This document shows, in pieces, positions 1 through 5,939 of a DNA stretch of 7,300 nt. The notes below the pieces were generated by a model. It made no database searches, had not been told where the DNA came from, and saw nothing but the letters and a program-made list of their open reading frames with translations. The stretch's first letter is position 1; the number at the start of each line of letters is the position of its first letter. The stretch covers positions 1 to 7,300 of the forward strand of contig JALUUZ010000497.1 in the NCBI GenBank assembly GCA_027021095.1. Reading direction: 5' to 3'. Position numbers and translations under genes: made by a program. The stretch is from Gammaproteobacteria bacterium. Its GTDB lineage: Bacteria; Pseudomonadota; Gammaproteobacteria; SZUA-21.

Positions 1-1041
1 GGCCTGGCTGAAAAACGCACCGAGCGACATCGCCCGGCGGTTGTTTTCAATCGTATCGAGCAGCTGCGGGCTGCTGTCGATCAGGCTTGCAGTGGTGAGG
101 TACAACTCGATGCCGAAAACAACCATACCCAGTGTACCGATGACGACCAGGTGGTTGCTGAGCCTGCCCGCCGTAAGTTTGTCACACAGCACCGAACCCA
201 GACCTATGCCGATCGATAAACAGGTCAGCAGTATGGTAAACAGGCTTTCGACGCCCTGCAGTTCGTCGGCCGCAGTGACCATCGGGCCGAGCAGGGTCAG
301 CAGTGATGCGCCCATGTACCAGAACCAGGAAATACCGAAGATGACCAGGAACAATTCACCGCTGCGCCATGCGAAGCGCAGCTGTTTGGCGGTCTGGGAC
401 ATAAAATTGTAGCGTACGGCCAGTTCCGGGTCCGATGCCGGTGCCAGCGGGATCCTGCGGCTGAACAGCCAGCCGGTGACCGCAATGACGACGATCAGCA
501 CGGCGATCGTGTACAGGCCGTAAGGTTTGAACGACATCAGCACACCGCCAAGCAGTGTACCGAGCAGAATCGCCAGAAAAGTGGCCATTTCAATCAGGCC
601 GTTTGCCGCGGTCAGCGCCTGCGCCGGCAGATGCTGCGGCAGCAGGCTGTATTTCAGCGGGCCGAAGAACGTGGACTGTGTTCCCATCAGGAACAGGACC
701 AGCACCAGGAAGCCGATATAGCCACCGAGAAAGCCCAGCAATCCCATGGTCATGATCACCACTTCGCCGAGCTTGATCAGGCGGATCAGCGAGGCCTTGT
801 CGTATTTATCGGCAAGCTGTCCCGCGGTCGCTGAAAACAGGAAGAACGGCAGAATGAAGATCCCCAGCGCGACACTTTGCAGGATTTTGGGTGACATACC
901 CCACAGGGTGAAATCCTTACCCTGGGCAAGAATCAGCAGGACCAGCGAGACTTTAAAGATATTGTCGTTGAATGCCCCGCAGAACTGGGTCCAGAACAGC
1001 GGCCAGAAGCGTACGTTGGTAAACAGCGAAAGCTCTTTCAA
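1..1041 (-). CDS. LplT/Aas-type MFS transporter, N-terminal part (runs off left edge)
   Basis: Reading the minus strand from a TTG at 1041-1039 gives 347 open codons up to the window edge, so the C-terminus is missing. The protein is very hydrophobic with several membrane helices (about 31-40, 54-71, 92-118, 153-169, 174-193, 229-251, 266-285 and 297-316). Family-type motifs are GAFNDNIFK (22-30), the MFS motif-A-like GQLADKYDK (74-82), FFGPLKYSLLPQ (125-136) and ANGLIEMATFLAILLGTLLGG near 147-167. These match the MFS domain of lysophospholipid transporters (LplT) and of the larger Aas-like proteins, where this domain is followed by PlsC acyltransferase and acyl-ACP ligase domains. The family flips lysophospholipids across the inner membrane for re-acylation; that role here is inferred. 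The window cannot show whether this copy is stand-alone or fused. No in-frame ATG lies just upstream, and a start at TTG gives the expected N-terminus (KELSLFTNVRFWPLFWTQF). It begins 5 bp after the lipoprotein stop, so it is probably co-transcribed. Confidence 0.85.
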   Translation of the reverse strand, partial: MKELSLFTNVRFWPLFWTQFCGAFNDNIFKVSLVLLILAQGKDFTLWGMSPKILQSVALGIFILPFFLFSATAGQLADKYDKASLIRLIKLGEVVIMTMGLLGFLGGYIGFLVLVLFLMGTQSTFFGPLKYSLLPQHLPAQALTAANGLIEMATFLAILLGTLLGGVLMSFKPYGLYTIAVLIVVIAVTGWLFSRRIPLAPASDPELAVRYNFMSQTAKQLRFAWRSGELFLVIFGISWFWYMGASLLTLLGPMVTAADELQGVESLFTILLTCLSIGIGLGSVLCDKLTAGRLSNHLVVIGTLGMVVFGIELYLTTASLIDSSPQLLDTIENNRRAMSLGAFFSQA

Positions 1042-1055
1042 AGAACTTAGTTCTT
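1041..1055 (-). promoter_or_regulatory. Intercistronic dyad with the stop codon in its centre
   Basis: The sequence AAGAACTTAGTTCTT is a perfect inverted repeat. On the coding (minus) strand it reads AAGAAC-TAA-GTTCTT, so the TAA stop of the lipoprotein gene forms the 3-nt loop of a 6-bp stem. The last base of the 3' arm is the first base of the TTG start of the MFS gene. A second short dyad, GAAAG-AG-CTTTC, follows at 1039-1028 inside the start region. No good Shine-Dalgarno sequence precedes the TTG, so the MFS gene may depend on translational coupling. The stem is A/U-rich and weak, so its role is uncertain. Confidence 0.35.
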
Positions 1056-2192
1056 GGTTTTTTTCGATTTTTTGCCGTTGATTTCCCGCAGCTTGGCCAG
1101 CACGCGGTTTGCCCGTTCCACGCTGCTGAGAATATGCGTGTTCTTGGGATCCAGTTTCAGCGCCTGTTTCCAGGACGACCTGGCCTGTTCGATCCGGCCC
1201 TTGCTGTAGTATTCGTTACCGGAGTGTACCAACTGACTGACCTTGGCATGAATCGAGTTGTCCAGCGCCATGCGCAGCTTTTCTATTTCAGGGTGATCCA
1301 GCGAAATGGCATAAGCCTGGTTCAGCAGCTTGGTCGCCTGATCGAATTTTGAATCTTTCAGTGCTGCACGCAGCGCGATAGTGAGCCGGTGCAGTTTCAT
1401 GCGCCTGGATTTTTGCGCAACAGACAGCGGCTTGCGGTTTTTCTCTTTACGGCGCTTGATGGCCTCGGCCAGTTTCCGTTGGATCTTGATGATGCGTTTT
1501 TGCGCCAGATCCGCCAGTGCCTTGGTGTTCTCCTGGGTTGGATTGAGTTGATCTGCCAGTTCGAGGTAGCGCTGTGCCAGCTCGAAATTGTTTTGCCTGA
1601 TGGCTTCCTTTCCGGATGCCGTCAATGATTTGCCCATCTCGATGATTTCCAACCGTGTTCTTTTCAGCTGCCAGGCGATGTCAGGGTCTTGCGGGTCCAG
1701 CCGGTTCAGTTCCCTGTAGATTGGCAGCATACGCAGTTTGTTGGTCGCCTGCATGGCCACCAGTTTGAGCCGGGCCTGCTGAATCTTCTTCGACTGCCTG
1801 CGCGACAGTGAGGTGCGGAACTGGCTGAGCCTTCTGCTTTCCGGGTAATGGCTGATCGCGTCGTCCAGGTAAACGAAAGCTCCCTGCCATCTGCCGAGCC
1901 GGATTTTCTTGCGGGTGTTGCGAATGACCGTTTTTTCGTACTGTGCCGCGAGGTTCCTGGTTTCCGCCAGTTTTATCTTGTTGCGCCTGTTCGGCTCTTC
2001 TTCGACCATCTTTTCCAGCGCTTTGATCGCGCGGCCGAATTGTTTGTCGGAAATCCACCGGTCTATCTTGCTGGTATCGGTTTGCCCGAATTGGATCGGC
2101 AGCAGGTTTGAAACAGACATGCACCCGGTCAACAGGACCGGCAGGCTTAGAATCAGGATCTTGAATAGGTTCTTGCTCTTCATTGCTATCAT
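1047..2192 (-). CDS. TPR-type lipoprotein of unknown function
   Basis: This is a 381-residue protein with a lipoprotein signal peptide: a basic start (MKSKN), a hydrophobic core at about 9-21 and the lipobox LLTGC ending at Cys24. Residue +2 is Met rather than Asp, which by the Lol rule favours the outer membrane, facing the periplasm. The mature part is helical and strongly basic, built of degenerate tetratricopeptide-like helix pairs at about 46-69, 97-118, 192-219, 267-300 and 316-350. The last (GNEYYSKGRIEQARSSWKQA, followed by LKLDP) is the clearest TPR. A Lys/Arg-rich stretch (about 235-268) may be coiled coil, and the C-terminus is a KKSKKTKN tail. TPRs bind proteins; no enzymatic motif is visible. 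The first ATG (2192-2190) overlaps the cyclase TGA as ATGA, suggesting translational coupling; a second ATG three codons later (2183-2181) would give a more typical signal peptide. Its partner is unknown, but the tight linkage suggests it works with the cyclase. Confidence 0.85.
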   Translation of the reverse strand: MIAMKSKNLFKILILSLPVLLTGCMSVSNLLPIQFGQTDTSKIDRWISDKQFGRAIKALEKMVEEEPNRRNKIKLAETRNLAAQYEKTVIRNTRKKIRLGRWQGAFVYLDDAISHYPESRRLSQFRTSLSRRQSKKIQQARLKLVAMQATNKLRMLPIYRELNRLDPQDPDIAWQLKRTRLEIIEMGKSLTASGKEAIRQNNFELAQRYLELADQLNPTQENTKALADLAQKRIIKIQRKLAEAIKRRKEKNRKPLSVAQKSRRMKLHRLTIALRAALKDSKFDQATKLLNQAYAISLDHPEIEKLRMALDNSIHAKVSQLVHSGNEYYSKGRIEQARSSWKQALKLDPKNTHILSSVERANRVLAKLREINGKKSKKTKN

Positions 2193-3847
2193 TCTGCCAT
2201 TAACTGTTCTGAGTTTGCGCCAATCAGCTCTTGCGTGATTCTGTCGATTTCTTGATCGAGTTTGTCTGTATAGCGTTCATGCAAGTCTTGTACCATGTAA
2301 GTGTTGACCGGTTCGGTGATGCCGCGGATTTCTATACATTTATGTTTCAACGCCTTTAATTTCAAGCGCAGGCCCGACAGGTTGTACGTGTTGTCGGTAA
2401 TGATCACACTGTCAGGCGGGGCGACCGCACACAGTCTCGATGCCAGGTTGACGGAATCACCGACTACGGTGTACTGAATCCGTTCAGCAGGCCCCATGTT
2501 TCCAGCAAGCATGTCACCTGTATTGACCCCGATACGGAAATGGATAGGGGTCAACCCCCTTTGTTCGCGCAGTTCATTGTATCTTAACATAAGTTTACGA
2601 AAAGCAACACCGCAGGCAATGGAATGAAAGACGTGGTCTTCGTCCTGTTCGGGAATCCCGAAGACCACCATTGCGCAGTCGCCCATGTACTTGTCGATCG
2701 TGCCTTTGTACAGTTTCGAGACCTTGCTGATCCCGGTGTAGAATTCGTTCAGCAGATGGGCAACCCGTTCCGGTGACATGCTTTCGGAGATCGCCGTGAA
2801 CCCGACGATGTCAACGAACAAGACGCTGGCATGCACATGCTTGGTGCTCAGCAGGTTGCGGTCCATGTTGGCAATGATCTCCTTGGCGATACTGGGCGAA
2901 ACATGACGCGAAAAAGCGTCTTCGACCTGTGCTTTCTGGTACAGCCCCTGAGCCATGGTGTTGTAGGATTTCATCAGGTAGCCGATTTCATCGCGCCGTT
3001 GTTCGGGCAGACGATAGCTGTAGTTGCCGTGTCCTATCTGGCGGCTGGCTTCCATCAGGTCATACAACGGGCGTGTCAGCCGGCGCCCGAGTACATACGA
3101 AATGATGATGCCGAGCAGGATCATCAGCAAGGTGGCGATGATGATCGACTGGATGACACCGGCGATGGAGTTGTCGAGCAGTTCATGGTTGAAGGTCACC
3201 ACGGCATGGCCGAATGTCGTATTCTGCAGTTTGATCGGGCTGATAAAGGTGATTGCACTGATATATCCCTGTGGCGAGTCTTCCCATTTCCACTCGAGAT
3301 TCTTCAGCCTGTCGGTCAGGTAGCGTTGGCGCTGCTTTTCATACGGGGCGTCCTTCAGGAACGGGTTGATGCCGCTGTACGACAGCACTTTACCATCGTC
3401 GGAATAGACCGACGCACCAAGTATTCCCGGGCTGGTGGTGATCTGGGTAATCATGGTTTTCAGCGTCAGCAGCAGCGCACGTTTGTCCAGCGGATCGTTC
3501 TTGCTCAGTGCTTTGTCGGAAGGCAGTGCCAGGATCATCGGATCGCCAAGCGACTTTGCCAGTGTCTGTACCAGTGTGCTGCCCTGCAGCTTGATCTGGT
3601 TGCGCATCAGCTGTGTCTGCTTGTGGATGATCATCGCTCCCAGCAGGGTCATGACCAGCGTCAGCAGAATGCCGATCGACAGCGCAAGCTTGATGGCAAC
3701 CGGAATATAATGCGGGATGATTCGGTTGAACAGGCGCAGTATGAATTGTGCAGTACTAGGCAAGGAGGTTATCTCTTTCCTACGGTGTAGACGTCTGTGT
3801 TTGTGCTGCACATAGTTTTTTGTATCGCTATTTTTCGAAACTAACAT
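2189..3847 (-). CDS. Membrane-bound class III adenylate/guanylate cyclase with HAMP domain
   Basis: This complete 552-residue protein makes cyclic AMP or GMP at the inner membrane. Order: a basic cytoplasmic N-terminus (1-48), TM1 (about 50-73), a periplasmic region (about 75-227; GASVYSDDGKVLSYSG and ISPI...GHAVV suggest a Cache/PAS-like sensor fold, inferred), TM2 (about 228-253), HAMP (about 254-306, GRRLTRPLYDLMEAS...RRDEIGYL), a short linker and the catalytic domain (about 335-520). Catalytic residues are all present: metal-binding D346 (FVDIVGFT) and D390 (DKYMGD), the base-recognition pair K386 and T460 (YTVVGD), and transition-state N467 and R471 (VNLASR). A Lys/Thr pair is the one found in soluble adenylate cyclase, so ATP is the predicted substrate. 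Class III enzymes work as dimers, and HAMP presumably transmits a periplasmic signal to the dimer. The ATG at 3847 has an AAGGG ribosome-binding site at 3853-3857. It is the first gene of the three-gene unit and overlaps the lipoprotein gene by 4 bp. Confidence 0.95.
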   Translation of the reverse strand: MLVSKNSDTKNYVQHKHRRLHRRKEITSLPSTAQFILRLFNRIIPHYIPVAIKLALSIGILLTLVMTLLGAMIIHKQTQLMRNQIKLQGSTLVQTLAKSLGDPMILALPSDKALSKNDPLDKRALLLTLKTMITQITTSPGILGASVYSDDGKVLSYSGINPFLKDAPYEKQRQRYLTDRLKNLEWKWEDSPQGYISAITFISPIKLQNTTFGHAVVTFNHELLDNSIAGVIQSIIIATLLMILLGIIISYVLGRRLTRPLYDLMEASRQIGHGNYSYRLPEQRRDEIGYLMKSYNTMAQGLYQKAQVEDAFSRHVSPSIAKEIIANMDRNLLSTKHVHASVLFVDIVGFTAISESMSPERVAHLLNEFYTGISKVSKLYKGTIDKYMGDCAMVVFGIPEQDEDHVFHSIACGVAFRKLMLRYNELREQRGLTPIHFRIGVNTGDMLAGNMGPAERIQYTVVGDSVNLASRLCAVAPPDSVIITDNTYNLSGLRLKLKALKHKCIEIRGITEPVNTYMVQDLHERYTDKLDQEIDRITQELIGANSEQLMAE

Positions 3848-3852
3848 AATGG

Positions 3853-3936
3853 CCCTTACCCCTAGTCCCGCCTGGCCGCCTAGTTTTGATCAAAAATAGG
3901 AAGTTTTAGCATATTTTGTTGTTGATCCCGATGCAA
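3853..3936 (-). promoter_or_regulatory. Candidate promoter and leader of the cyclase operon
   Basis: On the minus strand there is a TTGCAT (-35-like, 3936-3931), a 17-bp spacer and a TATGCT (-10-like, 3913-3908). Both are moderate matches to sigma-70 consensus (3/6 and 4/6). Transcription would start near 3901, giving a leader of about 54 nt that ends with the AAGGG ribosome-binding site 5 nt before the ATG. The leader contains the TTTTGATCAAAA palindrome and a CCTAGT direct repeat (3861-3866 and 3879-3884). The site fits the layout, but similar matches arise by chance in AT-rich DNA. Confidence 0.4.
3884..3895. promoter_or_regulatory. 12-bp perfect palindrome, possible operator
   Basis: TTTTGATCAAAA is a perfect palindrome located just downstream of the candidate start of the cyclase operon. 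A repressor bound here would block transcription. It contains TTGATCAA but lacks the 4-bp gap of an FNR/ANR box (TTGAT-N4-ATCAA), so it does not match that regulator. The binding protein, if any, is unknown, and AT-rich palindromes of this size can be accidental. Confidence 0.3.
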
Positions 3937-4256
3937 GCTAAATAATTGAAAGACAGCCGGGAAATCGCCGCTTTCTGTTCTATCCCCCCGGGTGACAGGC
4001 GGTGTATTCCCACAGTCTGTCTAAAGTCCGGTTTCTAAAAAAAGTAAATATTTCAAAAAGATACAAATGCACCCTGCCTTAGAATATGGAAAAGCATGTG
4101 TGCTTTGACACTTGCTTTTGTCGTACAAATAAGATGCCAAGTCTAGACCGCGAATAGATTTATGGGGTATTTTCCCACAGCCATGGTGGGAGCCGTGTAC
4201 GCCTTTTTTGCTCATCCCGCTGACCGCGGCAGGGCCGTCGCATGCCTGGTCGTGGT

Positions 4257-4273
4257 GGTGCGTACAACGCACC
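4257..4273 (-). repeat. REP-like hairpin 1 (GTCG-headed)
   Basis: GGTGCGT-ACA-ACGCACC is a perfect 7-bp stem with a 3-nt loop. On the minus strand it is preceded directly by GTCG (4277-4274), the type of tetranucleotide head seen on REP elements of the GTAG class, which are spread by RAYT transposases (Y1-HUH TnpA-REP). An alternative shorter stem pairs GCACC (4269-4273) with GGTGC (4281-4285), so two exclusive folds are possible. No RAYT gene is in the window. The assignment rests on shape and head sequence; copies elsewhere in the genome are needed to prove it. Confidence 0.5.
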
Positions 4274-4312
4274 CGACTTTGGTGCATGATATTTTCTTAG
4301 TGTAATTCCTTT

Positions 4313-4329
4313 GGTGTGCTTCGCACACC
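4313..4329. repeat. REP-like hairpin 2
   Basis: GGTGTGC-TTC-GCACACC is a perfect 7-bp stem with a 3-nt loop, with the same geometry and outer GGTG...CACC bases as hairpin 1, which starts 56 bp to the left. It is followed by an overlapping dyad, CACCGT-C-ACGGTG (4326-4338), that competes with it for the CACC arm. Two such hairpins close together resemble a BIME-like pair. No T-run follows on either strand, so a Rho-independent terminator is not supported. Confidence 0.45.
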
Positions 4330-4384
4330 GTCACGGTGGGGTGGGAATGCATCGTCTGTACTCACACCGCGACGAATCCTATTA

Positions 4385-4396
4385 CGTCACGTGACG
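4385..4396. promoter_or_regulatory. 12-bp perfect palindrome CGTCACGTGACG, possible operator
   Basis: This GC-rich perfect palindrome, centred on CACGTG, lies about 200 bp upstream of the DUF1015 start and between REP-like hairpins 2 and 3. It could be bound by a dimeric regulator. It is not at the usual distance from the TATAAT box, so a role in DUF1015 control is only a guess. Confidence 0.3.
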
Positions 4397-4444
4397 ATCC
4401 TGCTGCACACGATTCTTCCGTACTCTGTCATTATCTATACAATT

Positions 4445-4461
4445 AGTGCGCACGGCGTACC
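4445..4461. repeat. REP-like hairpin 3, imperfect copy
   Basis: The sequence AGTGCGC-ACG-GCGTACC folds with the same 7-3-7 geometry as hairpins 1 and 2, with one G-T wobble and a mismatch at the outermost pair. It looks like a decayed GGTGCGC-ACG-GCGCACC element. The shared geometry with its two neighbours is the main reason to list it. Confidence 0.35.
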
Positions 4462-4556
4462 CTTGCCTGCGGTCCTCGGTCGCGAAAGCCACCCATGCCG
4501 CACCCTTGTGCTGTCTCGCAACGCACAGCGGGCTGGGTTCATGGACGGGATCGGGC

Positions 4557-4591
4557 TATAATCGGCGGCTCTGTTTTAGCCACCAGGAAGA
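4557..4591 (+). promoter_or_regulatory. -10 box and ribosome-binding site of the DUF1015 gene
   Basis: A perfect TATAAT lies at 4557-4562, 35 bp before the ATG, which would give a 5' leader of about 29 nt. No good -35 hexamer is seen at 16-18 bp upstream (4533-4540 reads CTGGGTTC), so it may need an activator. The discriminator after the -10 is GC-rich (CGGCGG), as in growth-controlled promoters. The Shine-Dalgarno AGGAAG (4586-4591) sits 6 nt before the ATG at 4598. It selects that start over the ATG at 4591, which is out of frame and closes after nine codons. Confidence 0.55.
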
Positions 4592-4597
4592 TGACTG

Positions 4598-5833
4598 ATG
4601 ACATTGATTCGCCCCTTTAGAGGCCTGCGCCCTGTGCCAGAGAAAGCCGCGGACGTAGTGGCCCCTCCTTATGATGTATTGAATACCAGCGAAGCCAGGC
4701 AGCGGGCCGAAGGGCGGCCATGGAGTTTCCTGCATATTTCCAAGCCGGAGATCGATCTTCCGGAAGGGACCGATCCCTATACGGATGAAGTCTATCAAAC
4801 CGGCGCCGCCAACCTGCAGCGCATGATCGACGCTGGCATCCTGGTCAGAGACGAACAGGACTCTTACTATGTCTACCAGTTGGTCATGGGCGAACATGTG
4901 CAGACCGGGATCGTAGCGGTTGCCTCTGTCGCGGCCTACGATGCCAACCGCATTAAAAAACACGAGTTTACCAGGCCGGACAAAGAGCAGGACCGGGTAC
5001 GCCAGATCGATGCATTGAACGCACAGACAGGGCCGGTGTTTTTGACCTACCGGCACCAGCAGGAGGTTGAACGGCTGATCAGCGCGGTCACTGCGGGCAC
5101 TCCCGATTTCGACCTGGTTGCAGACGACGGTGTGCGCCACGTCCTGTGGCCGGTCAGCGAACCGGAAAAAGTCAGTGCGATCACTGCGGCGTTCGAACGT
5201 ATGCCGGCACTCTATATCGCCGATGGCCATCACCGTTCAGCAGCGGCATCACGTGTTGCGGCAATGCGTAATACCGCCGGGCAGACCCCCGAAGCGGCGC
5301 ACAACTATTTTCTGGCGGTGATATTTTCTGACCGGCAGATGCGGATTCTGGACTATAACCGGGTGGTGAAAGATCTGAATGGACTCAGCCCGGCAGCCTT
5401 TATGCAGCGCCTGCAACCGGCGTTTACAGTAACGCCTTCGGACAGGCCGGTCAAGCCGGATGCTGCCGGTGTGTTCGGTATGTACCTCGACGGCCGTTGG
5501 TACCGGCTCGTTATCGCCGATACCTTGCGCAATGCGTCCGACCCGGTAAAGCGCCTGGATGTCAGCCTGCTGGCGGACAACCTGATCGAACCGGTGCTTG
5601 GCATCAGTGACCCGCGGCGGGATCAGCGTATCGATTTCGTCGGCGGCATACGTGGACTCGAAGAACTGGAAAAGCGCGTCGACAGCGGCGAGATGCAGGT
5701 TGCGTTTTCACTGTATCCGACCAGCCTGGAGGAGTTGATGGCGGTGGCGGACAACGATGAGGTGATGCCGCCCAAGTCCACCTGGTTCGAACCCAAGCTG
5801 GCGGACGGACTGGTGTCTCACCTGTTGGACTGA
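4598..5833 (+). CDS. DUF1015 (COG4198) family protein
   Basis: This complete 411-residue protein is about the usual length for the family. Conserved blocks run its full length: IRPFRGLRP (4-12), VAPPYDVL (21-28), SFLHISKPEIDLP (43-55), KKHEFTRPDKEQDRVR (120-135), PVFLTY (146-151), ALYIADGHHRSAAA (204-217), DVSLLADNLIEPVLGI (321-336) and the terminal MPPKSTWFEPKLADGL (390-405). No signal peptide or membrane helix is seen, so it should be cytoplasmic. The function is not established. The DGHHR motif recalls ParB-like enzymes such as the archaeal free-serine kinase SerK, and I recall DUF1015 genes lying near serA/serC in other bacteria; neither gene is present here. A role in serine or phosphoserine metabolism is therefore only a hypothesis. 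It appears monocistronic: its own TATAAT box lies upstream and a convergent gene begins 106 bp downstream. Confidence 0.93.
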   Translation: MTLIRPFRGLRPVPEKAADVVAPPYDVLNTSEARQRAEGRPWSFLHISKPEIDLPEGTDPYTDEVYQTGAANLQRMIDAGILVRDEQDSYYVYQLVMGEHVQTGIVAVASVAAYDANRIKKHEFTRPDKEQDRVRQIDALNAQTGPVFLTYRHQQEVERLISAVTAGTPDFDLVADDGVRHVLWPVSEPEKVSAITAAFERMPALYIADGHHRSAAASRVAAMRNTAGQTPEAAHNYFLAVIFSDRQMRILDYNRVVKDLNGLSPAAFMQRLQPAFTVTPSDRPVKPDAAGVFGMYLDGRWYRLVIADTLRNASDPVKRLDVSLLADNLIEPVLGISDPRRDQRIDFVGGIRGLEELEKRVDSGEMQVAFSLYPTSLEELMAVADNDEVMPPKSTWFEPKLADGLVSHLLD

Positions 5834-5939
5834 CCTGTGTGTTTCATCACTGGAATTATTGTGCTGTGTGAGCGATGTTTGCGGTGGTGTCTGCTGTGCA
5901 TGACGCTCCGACTTTGCTGCATGGCAGGGGTAATGCGGG
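5834..5939. other. Convergent intergenic gap without a clear terminator
   Basis: This 106-bp gap separates two genes that converge. I found only a weak interrupted stem (CTG/CATG arms at about 5891-5925) and no T-run on either strand, so termination is probably Rho-dependent or the transcripts overlap. Confidence 0.4.

Larger units (their letters stand above)
3848..4597. other. 750-bp non-coding region between divergent genes
   Basis: This region separates the cyclase operon (leftward) from the DUF1015 gene (rightward). About 3880-4170 is AT-rich, unlike the GC-richer coding parts. About 4200-4560 is GC-richer and full of short inverted repeats with GGTG/CACC arms. Nothing in it reads as a convincing gene. 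An 88-codon minus-strand frame (4287-4021) has no well-spaced ribosome-binding site and begins inside the hairpin cluster. A short phrase, GTATT(TT)CCCACAG, occurs at 4004-4014 and 4167-4180. Promoter elements, palindromes and REP-like hairpins within it are listed separately. A small RNA cannot be excluded. Confidence 0.7.

Noticed and set aside
41..412. 123-codon plus-strand frame, and others to 1081, opposite the MFS gene
   Set aside because: The minus strand reads as one uninterrupted LplT/Aas-type membrane protein, so these are shadows.
2831..3790. Plus-strand open frame of 319 codons antisense to the cyclase
   Set aside because: It mirrors the cyclase, which has full domain support. 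Its translation shows no recognisable family and is rich in Gln, His and Val as expected of an antisense shadow.
4105..4135. Perfect TTGACA with TAAGAT 19 bp downstream, plus strand
   Set aside because: The spacer is too long for a good sigma-70 promoter, no gene follows at a sensible distance, and the region is AT-rich.
4173..4208. TCCCAC/GTGGGA stem followed by a T-run, possible terminator
   Set aside because: The T-run begins 12 nt after the stem and no upstream plus-strand gene needs terminating; a nearer stem (GGTG/CGCC) is only 4 bp.
4021..4287. 88-codon minus-strand frame in the intergenic region
   Set aside because: The nearest AGGA is 19 nt from the ATG, the start lies just past the REP-like hairpin, and the translation (His/Cys-rich, no domain) looks random. 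A real small protein is not excluded, but nothing supports it.
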